A stretch of DNA of 64,000 bases, from positions 744,001-808,000 of the forward strand of contig NZ_JAGXBY010000002.1 in assembly GCF_018310345.1 (NCBI RefSeq). The letters run 5' to 3'. A model generated the notes under the pieces. It was not told the origin of the DNA. It ran no database searches and saw only the letters and a program-made list of their open reading frames with translations. A program made the translations under genes and the position numbers. This DNA is from Ornithinibacillus massiliensis. Lineage in GTDB: Bacteria; Bacillota; Bacilli; Bacillales; Amphibacillaceae. Positions 54,781-63,868 of the stretch are shown here, piece by piece; the stretch's first letter is position 1, and the number at the start of each line of letters is the position of its first letter.

Positions 54781-56727
54781 TCACCCTAGAAACGGTGTTA
54801 GTTTTTTTGGTGGTAGAGGCCTACTAAAGAGATATCCTTGCATTTCATCACATCTTTCACTTGTCAGAAAATCCAATTGTTCCCTCGTTTCAACCCCTTC
54901 AGCAATCACCTTCATATTCAAGGAGTGGGACATATGGATAATCGATTTTACAATTGCTTGATTTTCCTTCTTTTGTTCATCTAAAAACATTTTATCTATT
55001 TTTAATTTTGTAATTGGAAAAACACTCAAATACTTAAAAGATGAGTAACCAGTTCCAAAATCATCTATTGAAACGAGAACACCTAGCTTTCTAAGTGCAT
55101 GTAACGTCTCTAATATTTCTTCTTCATTGGACATGGCCATTCTCTCTGTTATTTCTAGTTCTAAATACGAAGGCTCCAGGCCCGTTTCATCTAAAATATC
55201 GTTAATCTTCTCAACTAAATTACGTTGGTAAAACTGTTTAGCAGATAAATTAACACTTACTGTGATTGGCTTATATCCCTTGTCTTGCCATTCTTTGTTC
55301 TGACGACATGCTTCCGATAATACCCAATCCCCAATATCAATAATTAATCCTGTCTTCTCAGCCAATGGTATAAACTCACTCGGACTTATAAATCCCTTCT
55401 CCGGATGGTTCCATCTGATAAGCGCCTCTAGACCAACAACTTCATTCGTTAGTAGATTTATTTGGGGTTGGTAATGCAATTCAAACTGTCCTTCTTTTAA
55501 GGCCCGTCTCAGTTCTGCCTCCATCGTTAACATTAATTTAAAATTCTCTGAGATAGTAGAATCAAATATATTGTAATAATTCCGATGTCGTTCCTTAATT
55601 ACATACATAGCAGAGTCTGCATGTTTAATTAAATCAGAAGCTGTTAACCCGTTATCCGGAAAGATGCTAATCCCAATACTGACAGTAGTATATATTTCAT
55701 AATCATCTATCGTGATCGGTTTTTCAAATTCAGCAATTAGCTTTTCAGCAAAATCAATTGCATCTTCTTTCTCTGTATGCCGTTGAAGAAGTAAGAATTC
55801 ATCCCCCCCCATTCTAGCAAGAAACGTATCCAATTGCTGGAATAATTTCAACCGATTCGCACAAGCCTGCAAAAGCTTATCGCCAAACGAATAACCTAAA
55901 GTATCATTAATTTCTTTAAAATAATCCAAATCTAAGAAGAAAACTGCGACTTTTTCTTCTTGTTGTTCGGCTTGTATAATAGCATCTTTTAACACTTTAT
56001 TAAAAAAATTTCGATTAGGTAAATCGGTTAACTCATCATAATAAGCCATATACTCAATTTTATTTTCTGCTTCAATTCGTTCCGTTATATCTTTCACACT
56101 AGCAGCACGTATAATCTTACCATTCTTATAATAAGGGTATTCGACCATTTCAATATAAAATAATGTTCCATCCTTGCGTACACCTTTTAATTCAAGTACA
56201 CCATTAATAGTAACCAAATCAGTCTCGATAAGCTTTCGATAGCTCTTTGCATCGATTAATTGATCCATCGTTTTCCGTTTCAATTCTTCTATTTGATACC
56301 CAAACATCGTAGCAAACGTGTCATCACAATCTATAATAGCTCTTTTCCCGTATAAAACGATCCCCTCTACGGAGTTATTCGAGATTTGATTAATATAGCG
56401 TTTAATTTCATCTGCTCGATTCCTGATGGACAATTCATCAAGAATCAAACAATAGAGATTTTCGTTTACTTGAAGTGATTTAACTTCTAATAATTTTCCC
56501 TTTTCTGTTTTCATTTCCATTAACAAGTGAGATTGAGAAGCATCCAACAATAATCTAAAATCAATGTAATCTTCGATAGAATTACTAATTATCTGTTCTT
56601 CATTCAATAAGGTATATGCCTTTAGATTACCTTCAATAATCATTCCATCCTTGCTTACAAACACAATTGCCTCTTTAAAAAAAGATAATATTTGGCTATT
56701 TAATGGCATGGTAAGCTGCTCACTCAT
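54781..56727 (-). CDS. PAS-GGDEF-EAL cyclic di-GMP enzyme
   Basis: A 648-residue cytoplasmic protein: two PAS-like sensor regions (about 10-90 and 100-220), a GGDEF domain (about 225-385) with intact ARMGGDEF, and an EAL domain (about 400-640) with [26 protein letters not shown] and KIDKMFL. Both the synthase and phosphodiesterase sites look complete; which dominates cannot be told. The ATG at 56727 follows GTGAGGAG. It begins 27 bases after ktrD and is likely cotranscribed with it. Confidence 0.9.
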   Translation of the reverse strand: MSEQLTMPLNSQILSFFKEAIVFVSKDGMIIEGNLKAYTLLNEEQIISNSIEDYIDFRLLLDASQSHLLMEMKTEKGKLLEVKSLQVNENLYCLILDELSIRNRADEIKRYINQISNNSVEGIVLYGKRAIIDCDDTFATMFGYQIEELKRKTMDQLIDAKSYRKLIETDLVTINGVLELKGVRKDGTLFYIEMVEYPYYKNGKIIRAASVKDITERIEAENKIEYMAYYDELTDLPNRNFFNKVLKDAIIQAEQQEEKVAVFFLDLDYFKEINDTLGYSFGDKLLQACANRLKLFQQLDTFLARMGGDEFLLLQRHTEKEDAIDFAEKLIAEFEKPITIDDYEIYTTVSIGISIFPDNGLTASDLIKHADSAMYVIKERHRNYYNIFDSTISENFKLMLTMEAELRRALKEGQFELHYQPQINLLTNEVVGLEALIRWNHPEKGFISPSEFIPLAEKTGLIIDIGDWVLSEACRQNKEWQDKGYKPITVSVNLSAKQFYQRNLVEKINDILDETGLEPSYLELEITERMAMSNEEEILETLHALRKLGVLVSIDDFGTGYSSFKYLSVFPITKLKIDKMFLDEQKKENQAIVKSIIHMSHSLNMKVIAEGVETREQLDFLTSERCDEMQGYLFSRPLPPKKLTPFLG

Positions 56728-56754
56728 TTGATTTCTCCTCACTTGTCTCTGAAT

Positions 56755-58113
56755 TTAACCGATACTAATTCTTTCCTTTGGATAGTGATAATCCCCTGAT
56801 CGCTTTGTTTTCTTAAACATGAACAAGAAGGTAAGAATCCCTACTCTACCAATAAACATTAATGTCATTAAAATAATTTTAGTAGTGGTTGATAGCTCTG
56901 ATGTGATACCCATGGAGAGCCCTACTGTTCCAAAAGCAGACGTTACTTCAAATAAAATTTGCGTGATGGTAAAAGGTTCATATGTAGTAATGAATAATAC
57001 AGAGATAAATACCATAAAGATTGCCATTAGTGTAACGGTTACAGCTTTCATTAAATCTTCTTCATGTATTTCTCTTCTAAATATCCGTATACTACTTCCA
57101 CCCCGTGCATACGTAATAATAAAAATAACTGCTAAAGCAAAAGTAGTCGTTCTAATTCCCCCGCCGGCACTACTCGGTGACGCCCCAATAAACATTAAAA
57201 ACGACATAAACAAATGATTCGATTCCGAAAGCTCACTAACATCCATTGTAGAAAGTCCACCACTTCTAGTCGTAACAGACTGGAACAACGAATAGAATAA
57301 CGACTCATGCCAGCTTTTTCCAACAAAATAATGCTGTACGTCTAATAAAAAGATACCTATAGTCCCAACAAATATTAAAATTGCAAAAGTCAACGTCGTT
57401 AACTTTGTAAATAAACTGAAATGGGTTAACATGCGATTACGGGAAAATAAGAAATTCTTCACTTCAATTAATACAGGAAATCCGATAGCGCCAAAAATAA
57501 TTAATAAAATGTTTAGAAACTGTACAAAGTAGTCATGCTGAAATGGTATTAGAGACTCCCCAGTAATATCAAATCCACCATTGGTAACTGCGCTAATTGT
57601 TCCAAAGAAACCATGTAAATAAGCTTCTCCAGGAGAAGAGAAATATTTTAAGAAATATGTACCTAACACTAAAAATGCAATAAACTCAACTGTAAGTAAT
57701 ACTAGAATAATTTGTTTAATTAAACGAACCATGCCCTCAAAATTGGTTTGATTCTGGTCTGTCATAATTAATTGACGTTCCTTTAAGCCGATCTTCTTCC
57801 CTAACAATAGCCAAATAAATGTACCTATGGCCATAACACCTACCGCACCAAGTTGAAGAATAAACGCCAAAAGAAATATACCTGTTGTGCTTAACGTGTC
57901 TGCTACCGTAATCGTACTTAATCCGGTTACACTTAATGCACTAACTGCGGTAAATACGACATCAATAAAATCTACCTCTACCCCGTCTTTATAAGCAATT
58001 GGTAAACTCATTAATATAGTAGAAAATATTGCAGCTATTATGTAAAAGAATAAAATAATACGTACTGGTGAAAGTGTGTTAATCCACCTAGAAAATGATT
58101 TTGGTAAAAACAT
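56755..58113 (-). CDS. ktrD: Potassium uptake channel subunit KtrD/KtrB
   Basis: A 452-residue TrkH/KtrB-type potassium pore with four pore repeats and about eight or more membrane segments. Pore-loop patterns are ALSVTGLSTI, SAVTNGGFDITG, SVTTRSGGLST and SAFGTVGLSMG, with the conserved glycines of the selectivity filter. It probably works with KtrC (36855-37523). KtrD rather than KtrB is chosen because KtrC is the only RCK gene here; KtrA could also be its partner. AAGGAG precedes the ATG. A GGDEF-EAL gene follows on the same strand. Confidence 0.9.
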   Translation of the reverse strand: MFLPKSFSRWINTLSPVRIILFFYIIAAIFSTILMSLPIAYKDGVEVDFIDVVFTAVSALSVTGLSTITVADTLSTTGIFLLAFILQLGAVGVMAIGTFIWLLLGKKIGLKERQLIMTDQNQTNFEGMVRLIKQIILVLLTVEFIAFLVLGTYFLKYFSSPGEAYLHGFFGTISAVTNGGFDITGESLIPFQHDYFVQFLNILLIIFGAIGFPVLIEVKNFLFSRNRMLTHFSLFTKLTTLTFAILIFVGTIGIFLLDVQHYFVGKSWHESLFYSLFQSVTTRSGGLSTMDVSELSESNHLFMSFLMFIGASPSSAGGGIRTTTFALAVIFIITYARGGSSIRIFRREIHEEDLMKAVTVTLMAIFMVFISVLFITTYEPFTITQILFEVTSAFGTVGLSMGITSELSTTTKIILMTLMFIGRVGILTFLFMFKKTKRSGDYHYPKERISIG

Positions 58114-58304
58114 GTATTTACAGACTCCTTAGACCACTTTTATTCAGAGTGTTCTTTCGTTTTAATTATAGCACGATTCTAAAAATTTTCCTCTACTTTC
58201 GACAATTCGCTTGTTTCCCTATAAAATATTAGTACAACATCCAAAAATTATAACGAAAAAAAGACCATTTGGAAAGACTTGTACATACGCTTGGAGGAGT
58301 GTAA

Positions 58305-59408
58305 ATGGAATTAACCCCTACCTTAGGACAAAAAATAATAAACGAAACAAAGAAATTAATCAATGAAAATATTATTATTGTCAATAATCAAGCCATCATT
58401 ATAGCAAGTACCGACTGCTCTAGAATAGGTGATTTCCACGAAGGCGCCCTTCAAACAATTAAAAACAACACGACTACAATATTAACAGAGGACCATCTAC
58501 AGAGCATGAAAGGAATACGTCCCGGTGTTAATTTACCGATAACTATCGAGAATCATGTCATTGGTGTTATCGGCATTACTGGTAATCCAAAAGAAATTAT
58601 TCCTCTTGCATCACTCATGAAGAAAATGACAGAGCTATTAATACGGGAGAATATTTATGTTCAAGAACTTGAATGGCACGCTCGGGCTATGGAAGCCTAT
58701 TTCTTTGAGTGGGTGCAAATGGAGCAACCATCTGAAGAATTCCTTAAAAGAGGTAAACTACTTGATATTCATCTCTCCCCTCCTTTAAGGTGCTCAATCA
58801 TAGAAATCGATTTCTCCAAGCATAAGGATGTCATAAATGAAATTCTAGACCTCCTTTTGTTAAAACTGCCGTGTGTAGCGATTCGCTGGGGACATAATCG
58901 TATCGTACTATTAACTGAAGAAGATAAATTCGAATTGGATACGTTGAAAATACAGTTTGAAACATTCCAGAGCTACATAATAAACAAGTTACGTATACCG
59001 TTTTCAATTGGTATTGGATCAAAATCAAACTCTTTCTTCATTAAAGACTCTTATCAAAAAGCAACAAAAGCCCTATCTCTTACAAACGCTAATACCATTA
59101 CAGCGTATGATGAATTATTATTAGAGACTTGCTTGGATGAAGTTAGTCATAATGTTCGAATCGACTTTATTAACAAAGTACTGTCCCCATTAGATAAAGA
59201 AGAGGCTTTACTCAATACATTAAAAGTATTTCTAAAGAATAATTTAAATTTAAAGGCAACTGCTTCGGAGCTGCATATCCATATTAATACATTACATTAC
59301 CGCTTAAGTCGAATTGAGCAGTTGACAGGACTGAATCCCAAAAACACCTATACCATTGCTGTTTTCTATATAGCTTTTTCCTTCTTGGATGAAAACCCAA
59401 AAAAATAA
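58305..59408 (+). CDS. CdaR-family transcription activator
   Basis: A 367-residue regulator with an amino sugar-diacid-recognition domain (about 5-135; IIVNNQAIIIASTDCSRIGDFHEGA-type) and a carboxy PucR-type helix-turn-helix (about 305-362; NNLNLKATASELHIHINTLH and YRLSRIEQLTG). Related CdaR proteins sense glycerate or glycolate-like acids. It lies right before glcDF and is probably their activator. GGAGGAG precedes the ATG. Confidence 0.88.
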   Translation: MELTPTLGQKIINETKKLINENIIIVNNQAIIIASTDCSRIGDFHEGALQTIKNNTTTILTEDHLQSMKGIRPGVNLPITIENHVIGVIGITGNPKEIIPLASLMKKMTELLIRENIYVQELEWHARAMEAYFFEWVQMEQPSEEFLKRGKLLDIHLSPPLRCSIIEIDFSKHKDVINEILDLLLLKLPCVAIRWGHNRIVLLTEEDKFELDTLKIQFETFQSYIINKLRIPFSIGIGSKSNSFFIKDSYQKATKALSLTNANTITAYDELLLETCLDEVSHNVRIDFINKVLSPLDKEEALLNTLKVFLKNNLNLKATASELHIHINTLHYRLSRIEQLTGLNPKNTYTIAVFYIAFSFLDENPKK

Positions 59409-59499
59409 GCTTATAATTAAATTTTTTTGTATATTTCACCATATTAAATCATAGGCATTTATTTTAGAATAAAATAAAAAACATTTAGGAGAATAGCCT

Positions 59500-60912
59500 A
59501 TGTTTACGGAAGAACTGAAACAAAGATTCATCACCATAGTCGGGGAGAAAAACTTCCAGGATTCAAGAACTAGTTTACTTACCTATTCCTATGATGCTAC
59601 ACCAGGATTTCAATCCTTTCCCGATGCAATACTATCTCCACGAAATACAGAAGAAGTTTCCAACATTGTAAAGCTTTGTAACGAGCATAACATCCCCATT
59701 ACTCCAAGGGGATCTGGCACGAACCTAAGTGCTGGTACGACCCCTTTACACGGTGGAATTGTCATCCTAATGAAGCATTTCGATAAAATACTAGAAATAG
59801 ATGAAGAAAATTTAACCGTAAGGACTCAGCCAGGAGTTATTACCAAAACCCTCATTGAAGCGGTGGAATCGAAGGGGTTCTTCTATCCACCTGATCCTAG
59901 TTCTATGAAAATATCTCAAATCGGAGGTAACATTAATGAAAACTCTGGTGGATTACGTGGTCTTAAATACGGTGTAACACGTGATTATGTGATGGGACTA
60001 GAGATTGTATTACCAAATGGAGAAATTATTCGCACTGGAGGAAAATTAGCAAAAGATGTAGCTGGATATGATCTTACTAGCTTATTTGTTGGCTCTGAAG
60101 GCACATTAGGAATCGTTACGGAAGCAACCTTAAAACTCATCCCTAAACCAGAAACGAAAAAAACAATGCTAGCACTTTATCAAGATCTCGATGCTGCTGC
60201 ACGTTCTGTATCTGCCATTATTGCCAATCGGATAATTCCAGCTACACTAGAATTTTTAGACCAACCCACTTTAAAAGCTGTAGAAGATTTTGCACAAATC
60301 GGCTTACCCACGAATGTCAAGGCGGTTTTATTAATTGAACAAGATGGTTCTAAACGTGAAGTTGATCAAGATATGGAAAAAATCACTACCATATGTCGAA
60401 ACAATGACGCTGTAGAAGTACAATTAGCCTCTTCAGCTGAAGAAGCTGAAGCCTTAACAACAGCAAGAAGGTCTGCCCTTTCTGCACTCGCTCGTTTACG
60501 ACCAACTACTATTTTAGAAGATGCTACTGTTCCCCGATCTGAAATCGCGAAGATGGTAAACGCCATTCAACAAATTGCCAAGCGTTACGATGTTAACATT
60601 TGTACGTTCGGACATGCTGGTGATGGAAATCTACACCCTACTTGCTTAACAGATATTCGTGATGAAGAAGAAATGAAACGTGTGGAAAAAGCATTTGAGG
60701 AAATCTTTATTAAAGCAATTGAATTAGGAGGAACCATTACAGGTGAACATGGTGTTGGTGCAATGAAACTACCTTATTTACATTTAAAAGTTGGAGAAGC
60801 AGGGATAGAGGTTATGCGTAATATCAAGGAAGCAATAGACCCTAACCATATTATGAACCCAGGCAAAATCTTTGCTAAATCCGATAGAAGAAGAGTGGTG
60901 GTTCATAAATGA
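59500..60912 (+). CDS. glcD: Glycolate oxidase FAD subunit GlcD
   Basis: A 470-residue FAD-linked oxidase. The FAD-binding loop is TPRGSGTNLSAG near residue 67, followed by the PPDPSSMKISQIGGNINENSGG motif and the carboxy FGHAGDGNLHP and GEHGVG stretches. GlcD oxidises glycolate (or D-lactate) and passes electrons to GlcF. AGGAGAA precedes the ATG. Overlaps glcF by four bases (ATGA), so they are coupled. Confidence 0.92.
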   Translation: MFTEELKQRFITIVGEKNFQDSRTSLLTYSYDATPGFQSFPDAILSPRNTEEVSNIVKLCNEHNIPITPRGSGTNLSAGTTPLHGGIVILMKHFDKILEIDEENLTVRTQPGVITKTLIEAVESKGFFYPPDPSSMKISQIGGNINENSGGLRGLKYGVTRDYVMGLEIVLPNGEIIRTGGKLAKDVAGYDLTSLFVGSEGTLGIVTEATLKLIPKPETKKTMLALYQDLDAAARSVSAIIANRIIPATLEFLDQPTLKAVEDFAQIGLPTNVKAVLLIEQDGSKREVDQDMEKITTICRNNDAVEVQLASSAEEAEALTTARRSALSALARLRPTTILEDATVPRSEIAKMVNAIQQIAKRYDVNICTFGHAGDGNLHPTCLTDIRDEEEMKRVEKAFEEIFIKAIELGGTITGEHGVGAMKLPYLHLKVGEAGIEVMRNIKEAIDPNHIMNPGKIFAKSDRRRVVVHK

Positions 60913-62246
60913 TGAAAACGCGAGAAAAAGAACGAATTGCTCATGAATTTAAAGAAAAAATGGACTATGATGAGCTGTTAAACTGCATGCGATGTGGCTT
61001 TTGTCTTCCAAGTTGTCCAACCTATATCGAATCAGGAATGGATGAAGCACATTCTCCTAGAGGACGAATTGCCATGATGAAAGCAGTTGTTGATGGGGAT
61101 ATCGAGCCAGATGATGATGTTAAGCGTTCGTTAGATCTATGTCTAGGGTGTAGAGCCTGTGAACCGGTCTGTCCATCAGGGGTAAAATATGGACATTTAC
61201 TCGAGCAAGCTAGAGATATTATTTTTCAAAATAAAAAACAATCGTTACCGGTAAAGACTGTACGAAGTATGGTATTTCACAACTTATTTCCGAAACAAAA
61301 TCGAATAATCAATGCCACCAGTTTACTAGGCTTCTATCAAAGGTCAGGATTGCAGAAAATAGCTAGAAAAAGTGGTATTATGAATTTTTTCCCAGACACA
61401 TTAAAAACGATGGAAAAAGTACTTCCACCTGTGCCAAAGAAAAAACAATTGAAGAGTAGACCAACACATCTATTACCACTACAACAGCAAAGGAAGAAAG
61501 TTGCCTTCTTCTCAGGTTGCTTAATGGATACTATATTTATGTCAACAAATGACGCAACGATGAAACTGCTACAATATGCCGGATGTGAAATTGTAATCCC
61601 TAATACACAAAATTGCTGTGGTGCCTTACATGGTCACAGTGGTGAACGAAATAAAGCGAAGGAATTAGCGAAGAAAAATATACTAGCCTTTGAAAAGGCG
61701 CAAGTCGATTACATCATTACTAATGCCGGGGGTTGCGGAGCTTTCCTTGTTGATTATGGCTATTTACTAAAGGATGATCCAGAATGGAAGGAGCGAGCAG
61801 CTACATTTTCATCAAAAGTTAAAGATATAACTAGTGTCCTTGTAGAATTAGACTTTCATAAAGAACGATTAAGCCTACCGGATCAAATTGTAACGTATCA
61901 AGATTCCTGTCATTTAAAAAATGGTCAAAATACCTTTATGGAACCAAGAAAATTATTACAATCTATTCAAGGTGTCACATATGTAGAAATGAAGGACGCA
62001 AGTAGATGTTGTGGTTCTGCTGGTATTTATAATATTGTTGAATCTGAGATGTCTATGCAAATATTAGATTATAAAATGGAACAGACGAAAAATACAAACG
62101 CAAAAACAGTCGTAACAGCAAACCCTGGCTGTCTTCTCCAGATGAACTTAGGGATAGAACGCGAAGGTCTAACTCACTCCATCCGTGCTGTCCACATTGT
62201 AGACTTATTATTAGAGGCATATGAAACAAGTAATCATACGCAATAA
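60909..62246 (+). CDS. glcF: Glycolate oxidase iron-sulfur subunit GlcF
   Basis: A 445-residue protein with two 4Fe-4S motifs near the start, CMRCGFCLPSCP (about 22-33) and CLGCRACEPVCP (about 78-89), and two CCG domains later (NCCGALHG and SRCCGSAG). It carries electrons from GlcD to the membrane. Usual length; the CCG cysteines are intact. A hairpin lies after the stop. Confidence 0.93.
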   Translation: MMKTREKERIAHEFKEKMDYDELLNCMRCGFCLPSCPTYIESGMDEAHSPRGRIAMMKAVVDGDIEPDDDVKRSLDLCLGCRACEPVCPSGVKYGHLLEQARDIIFQNKKQSLPVKTVRSMVFHNLFPKQNRIINATSLLGFYQRSGLQKIARKSGIMNFFPDTLKTMEKVLPPVPKKKQLKSRPTHLLPLQQQRKKVAFFSGCLMDTIFMSTNDATMKLLQYAGCEIVIPNTQNCCGALHGHSGERNKAKELAKKNILAFEKAQVDYIITNAGGCGAFLVDYGYLLKDDPEWKERAATFSSKVKDITSVLVELDFHKERLSLPDQIVTYQDSCHLKNGQNTFMEPRKLLQSIQGVTYVEMKDASRCCGSAGIYNIVESEMSMQILDYKMEQTKNTNAKTVVTANPGCLLQMNLGIEREGLTHSIRAVHIVDLLLEAYETSNHTQ

Positions 62247-62251
62247 TATTT

Positions 62252-62285
62252 TAGGCTAGGCTACATACTGTCTAGCCTCTTTCTA
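62252..62285 (+). terminator. Terminator after glcF
   Basis: AGGCTAG pairs with CTAGCCT over a 12-base loop, followed by a short T-rich tail; it reaches the end of ywpF. Confidence 0.6.
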
Positions 62286-62693
62286 CATCAGCTTTTTAAA
62301 CTTCTCTAATAATTGTTCACCTTGGTAGCCTTGTTCGATAAGCTCACCTAACATTTCTTCAATTTTACTTTTTCGTTTATCAACAATAGTACCAGTAAAA
62401 ATGACATTAATATGCTCACCTATATTGTTTATACTATCAATGGAGGTAATGAATGTGGCAGGAGCATTGCTCATTTTTGAAATTTTCACTTCAATCATAA
62501 CTTGGTCACGCGTATTTTGCATATTTTCAAACCAAGCCATATATTGCTTATTGATCAGTGCCTCGATAAGCCAGCTGTTTTTACCATCTTCTCTATTTAT
62601 GACTAAACCATCGATTAATTCAACTTCTGTCTTTACGATATCTTCGTTATTACTTTCAACAATTTGTAACTGTTTTAGTAGGAACGTCTTCAT
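62283..62693 (-). CDS. ywpF: YwpF-like protein
   Basis: A 136-residue protein beginning MKTFLLKQLQIVE with the family's LIDGLVINREDGKNSWLIE stretch. YwpF is found in Bacillaceae and staphylococci; its role is uncertain. It is soluble and mostly beta/alpha, ending in a helix that may be a coiled coil. AAGGGAGG precedes the ATG. Convergent with glcF. Confidence 0.82.
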   Translation of the reverse strand: MKTFLLKQLQIVESNNEDIVKTEVELIDGLVINREDGKNSWLIEALINKQYMAWFENMQNTRDQVMIEVKISKMSNAPATFITSIDSINNIGEHINVIFTGTIVDKRKSKIEEMLGELIEQGYQGEQLLEKFKKLM

Positions 62694-62750
62694 CGTGTCC
62701 CCTCCCTTCTATCCTTCTATATAAATTCAGTGTACCAAATTTTTTTCAAA

Positions 62751-62780
62751 TTGATAACTATTTCTAAACACGTCTACTAT
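62751..62780 (+). promoter_or_regulatory. Probable promoter of a short rightward transcript
   Basis: TTGATA, 18 bases, TACTAT. The inverted repeat CTATTTCT (62758-62765) and AGAAATAG (62783-62790) spans its spacer and start region and could be an operator. Confidence 0.45.
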
Positions 62781-62836
62781 CAAGAAATAGGTATTGTTGC
62801 TTATCTCCCTGTTAATCTCTATTCACCTTATCGAGC

Positions 62837-62956
62837 ATGAATTGGATTGATGAAGATACTTTGTCAATATCAGTCCCAGATAGCTCTCCTACCTATAAAG
62901 AGGAACTGGAAAACAGTAATGATGAAATCAAGGACATCATGCTCCAGGTGTACTAA
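62837..62956 (+). CDS. 39-residue ORF in the short transcript, doubtful
   Basis: A frame starting MNWIDEDTLSISVPDSSPTY with an acidic middle and end (EELENSNDEIKDIM). No ribosome binding site precedes the ATG, so it may be a fragment of an older gene. It lies between the probable promoter at 62751 and the terminator at 63012. Not recognised. The rest of the gap up to 63012 shows nothing else. Confidence 0.25.
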   Translation: MNWIDEDTLSISVPDSSPTYKEELENSNDEIKDIMLQVY

Positions 62957-63011
62957 AACATGTTACCAGATTTTTACGTGGTTAAATTAAACTAAATATA
63001 CAAAGACTATG

Positions 63012-63038
63012 GGTGTTCCAATGAGGAGCACCTTTTTT
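63012..63038 (+). terminator. Rightward intrinsic terminator
   Basis: GGTGTTCC pairs with GGAGCACC (one G-U pair) over a 5-base loop, followed by six T. It does not follow any confident gene, so it implies a short transcript from the 62751 promoter. Confidence 0.85.
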
Positions 63039-63105
63039 AAATACACTATTTCAACTCACTGTCACGATAATGGTAATGAGCTTCTACTTGAGGAGGAAAC
63101 TTCAT

Positions 63106-63312
63106 ATGACTGTAGGAAGTCAAATTAAACAAGCTGTTGCAGGATTAAAGAGTGTGCAAGCAAGCTTTGAACAGTTTGCTTTACAAACTGAAAATAAGCA
63201 AGCAAAACAATTATACGAGCAAGCTGCACAACAAACCCAAAGCATTTTAAACTCTGTAGAGCCTCGTGTACAACAGATTGAGCAGGAAGAGCCTCAATAT
63301 AAGGGTTTTTAA
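63106..63312 (+). CDS. DUF1657 protein of a spoVA-type operon
   Basis: A 68-residue helical protein starting MTVGSQIKQAVAGLKSVQAS with a Gln/Ala-rich middle, typical of DUF1657. Such genes start, and lie within, spoVA-type operons of Bacillus spores, including the mobile spoVA(2mob) operon linked to spore heat resistance. GAGGAGG precedes the ATG. A YhcN-like lipoprotein and spoVAC follow on the same strand. Confidence 0.85.
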   Translation: MTVGSQIKQAVAGLKSVQASFEQFALQTENKQAKQLYEQAAQQTQSILNSVEPRVQQIEQEEPQYKGF

Positions 63313-63370
63313 TTAGTGGGGAGTAATATCCTCCCCACTATCCATTTAATATAGAAACAGGTGAAAAAAG

Positions 63371-63835
63371 ATGCTTAAAAAGCCATTTTTAATAGTAGTT
63401 GGGATAATATTCATTGTTACTTTAGCAGGTTGTAACCCTGAAAACAACACCCAACGTAATTCAGATCATCCTATCAATGTTACAGAAATATCAGCTAAAA
63501 ATACGTACGACCAATCTAAATCCAATAAAGCCAAGAAAATCCTCTCCAAAAAAGAAAACATAACAAGGGTCTTAGCTGCCAACACAGATAAAATACTTAT
63601 AATAGCGATTGAAATACCTCATCATGAACGGTTTGGCTTACAAAAGGTTAATAAAGAATTATCAAAAGAGATGGATGAAGAATTTAAGGACATTAAGGTT
63701 GAACTAGTAACCGACAAAAAAATTGTAATTGAATTAGAAAAAATTGAAGAGAGATTACAAAATCACGACATAACGAAAAAAGAACTTGAGAAAGAGCTTA
63801 AACATATAAGTAAGCTTCTAAAGGAGCAGACCTAA
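63371..63835 (+). CDS. YhcN/YlaJ family spore lipoprotein
   Basis: A 154-residue lipoprotein with lipobox LAGC (Cys21) and a YhcN/YlaJ-type domain (about 50-145), rich in Lys and Glu. Second gene of the spoVA-type operon. AGGTGAA precedes the ATG. Compared with YlaJ at 19065-19679 it is shorter and has no acidic tail. The exact role in spore membranes is unknown. Confidence 0.8.
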   Translation: MLKKPFLIVVGIIFIVTLAGCNPENNTQRNSDHPINVTEISAKNTYDQSKSNKAKKILSKKENITRVLAANTDKILIIAIEIPHHERFGLQKVNKELSKEMDEEFKDIKVELVTDKKIVIELEKIEERLQNHDITKKELEKELKHISKLLKEQT

Positions 63836-63868
63836 AATTAATAAGCATAATAGAAAGAAGGGATACAA

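Noticed and set aside
62401..62724. 107-codon plus-strand frame over ywpF
   Set aside because: Antisense shadow of ywpF, whose ribosome binding site and family match are clear.
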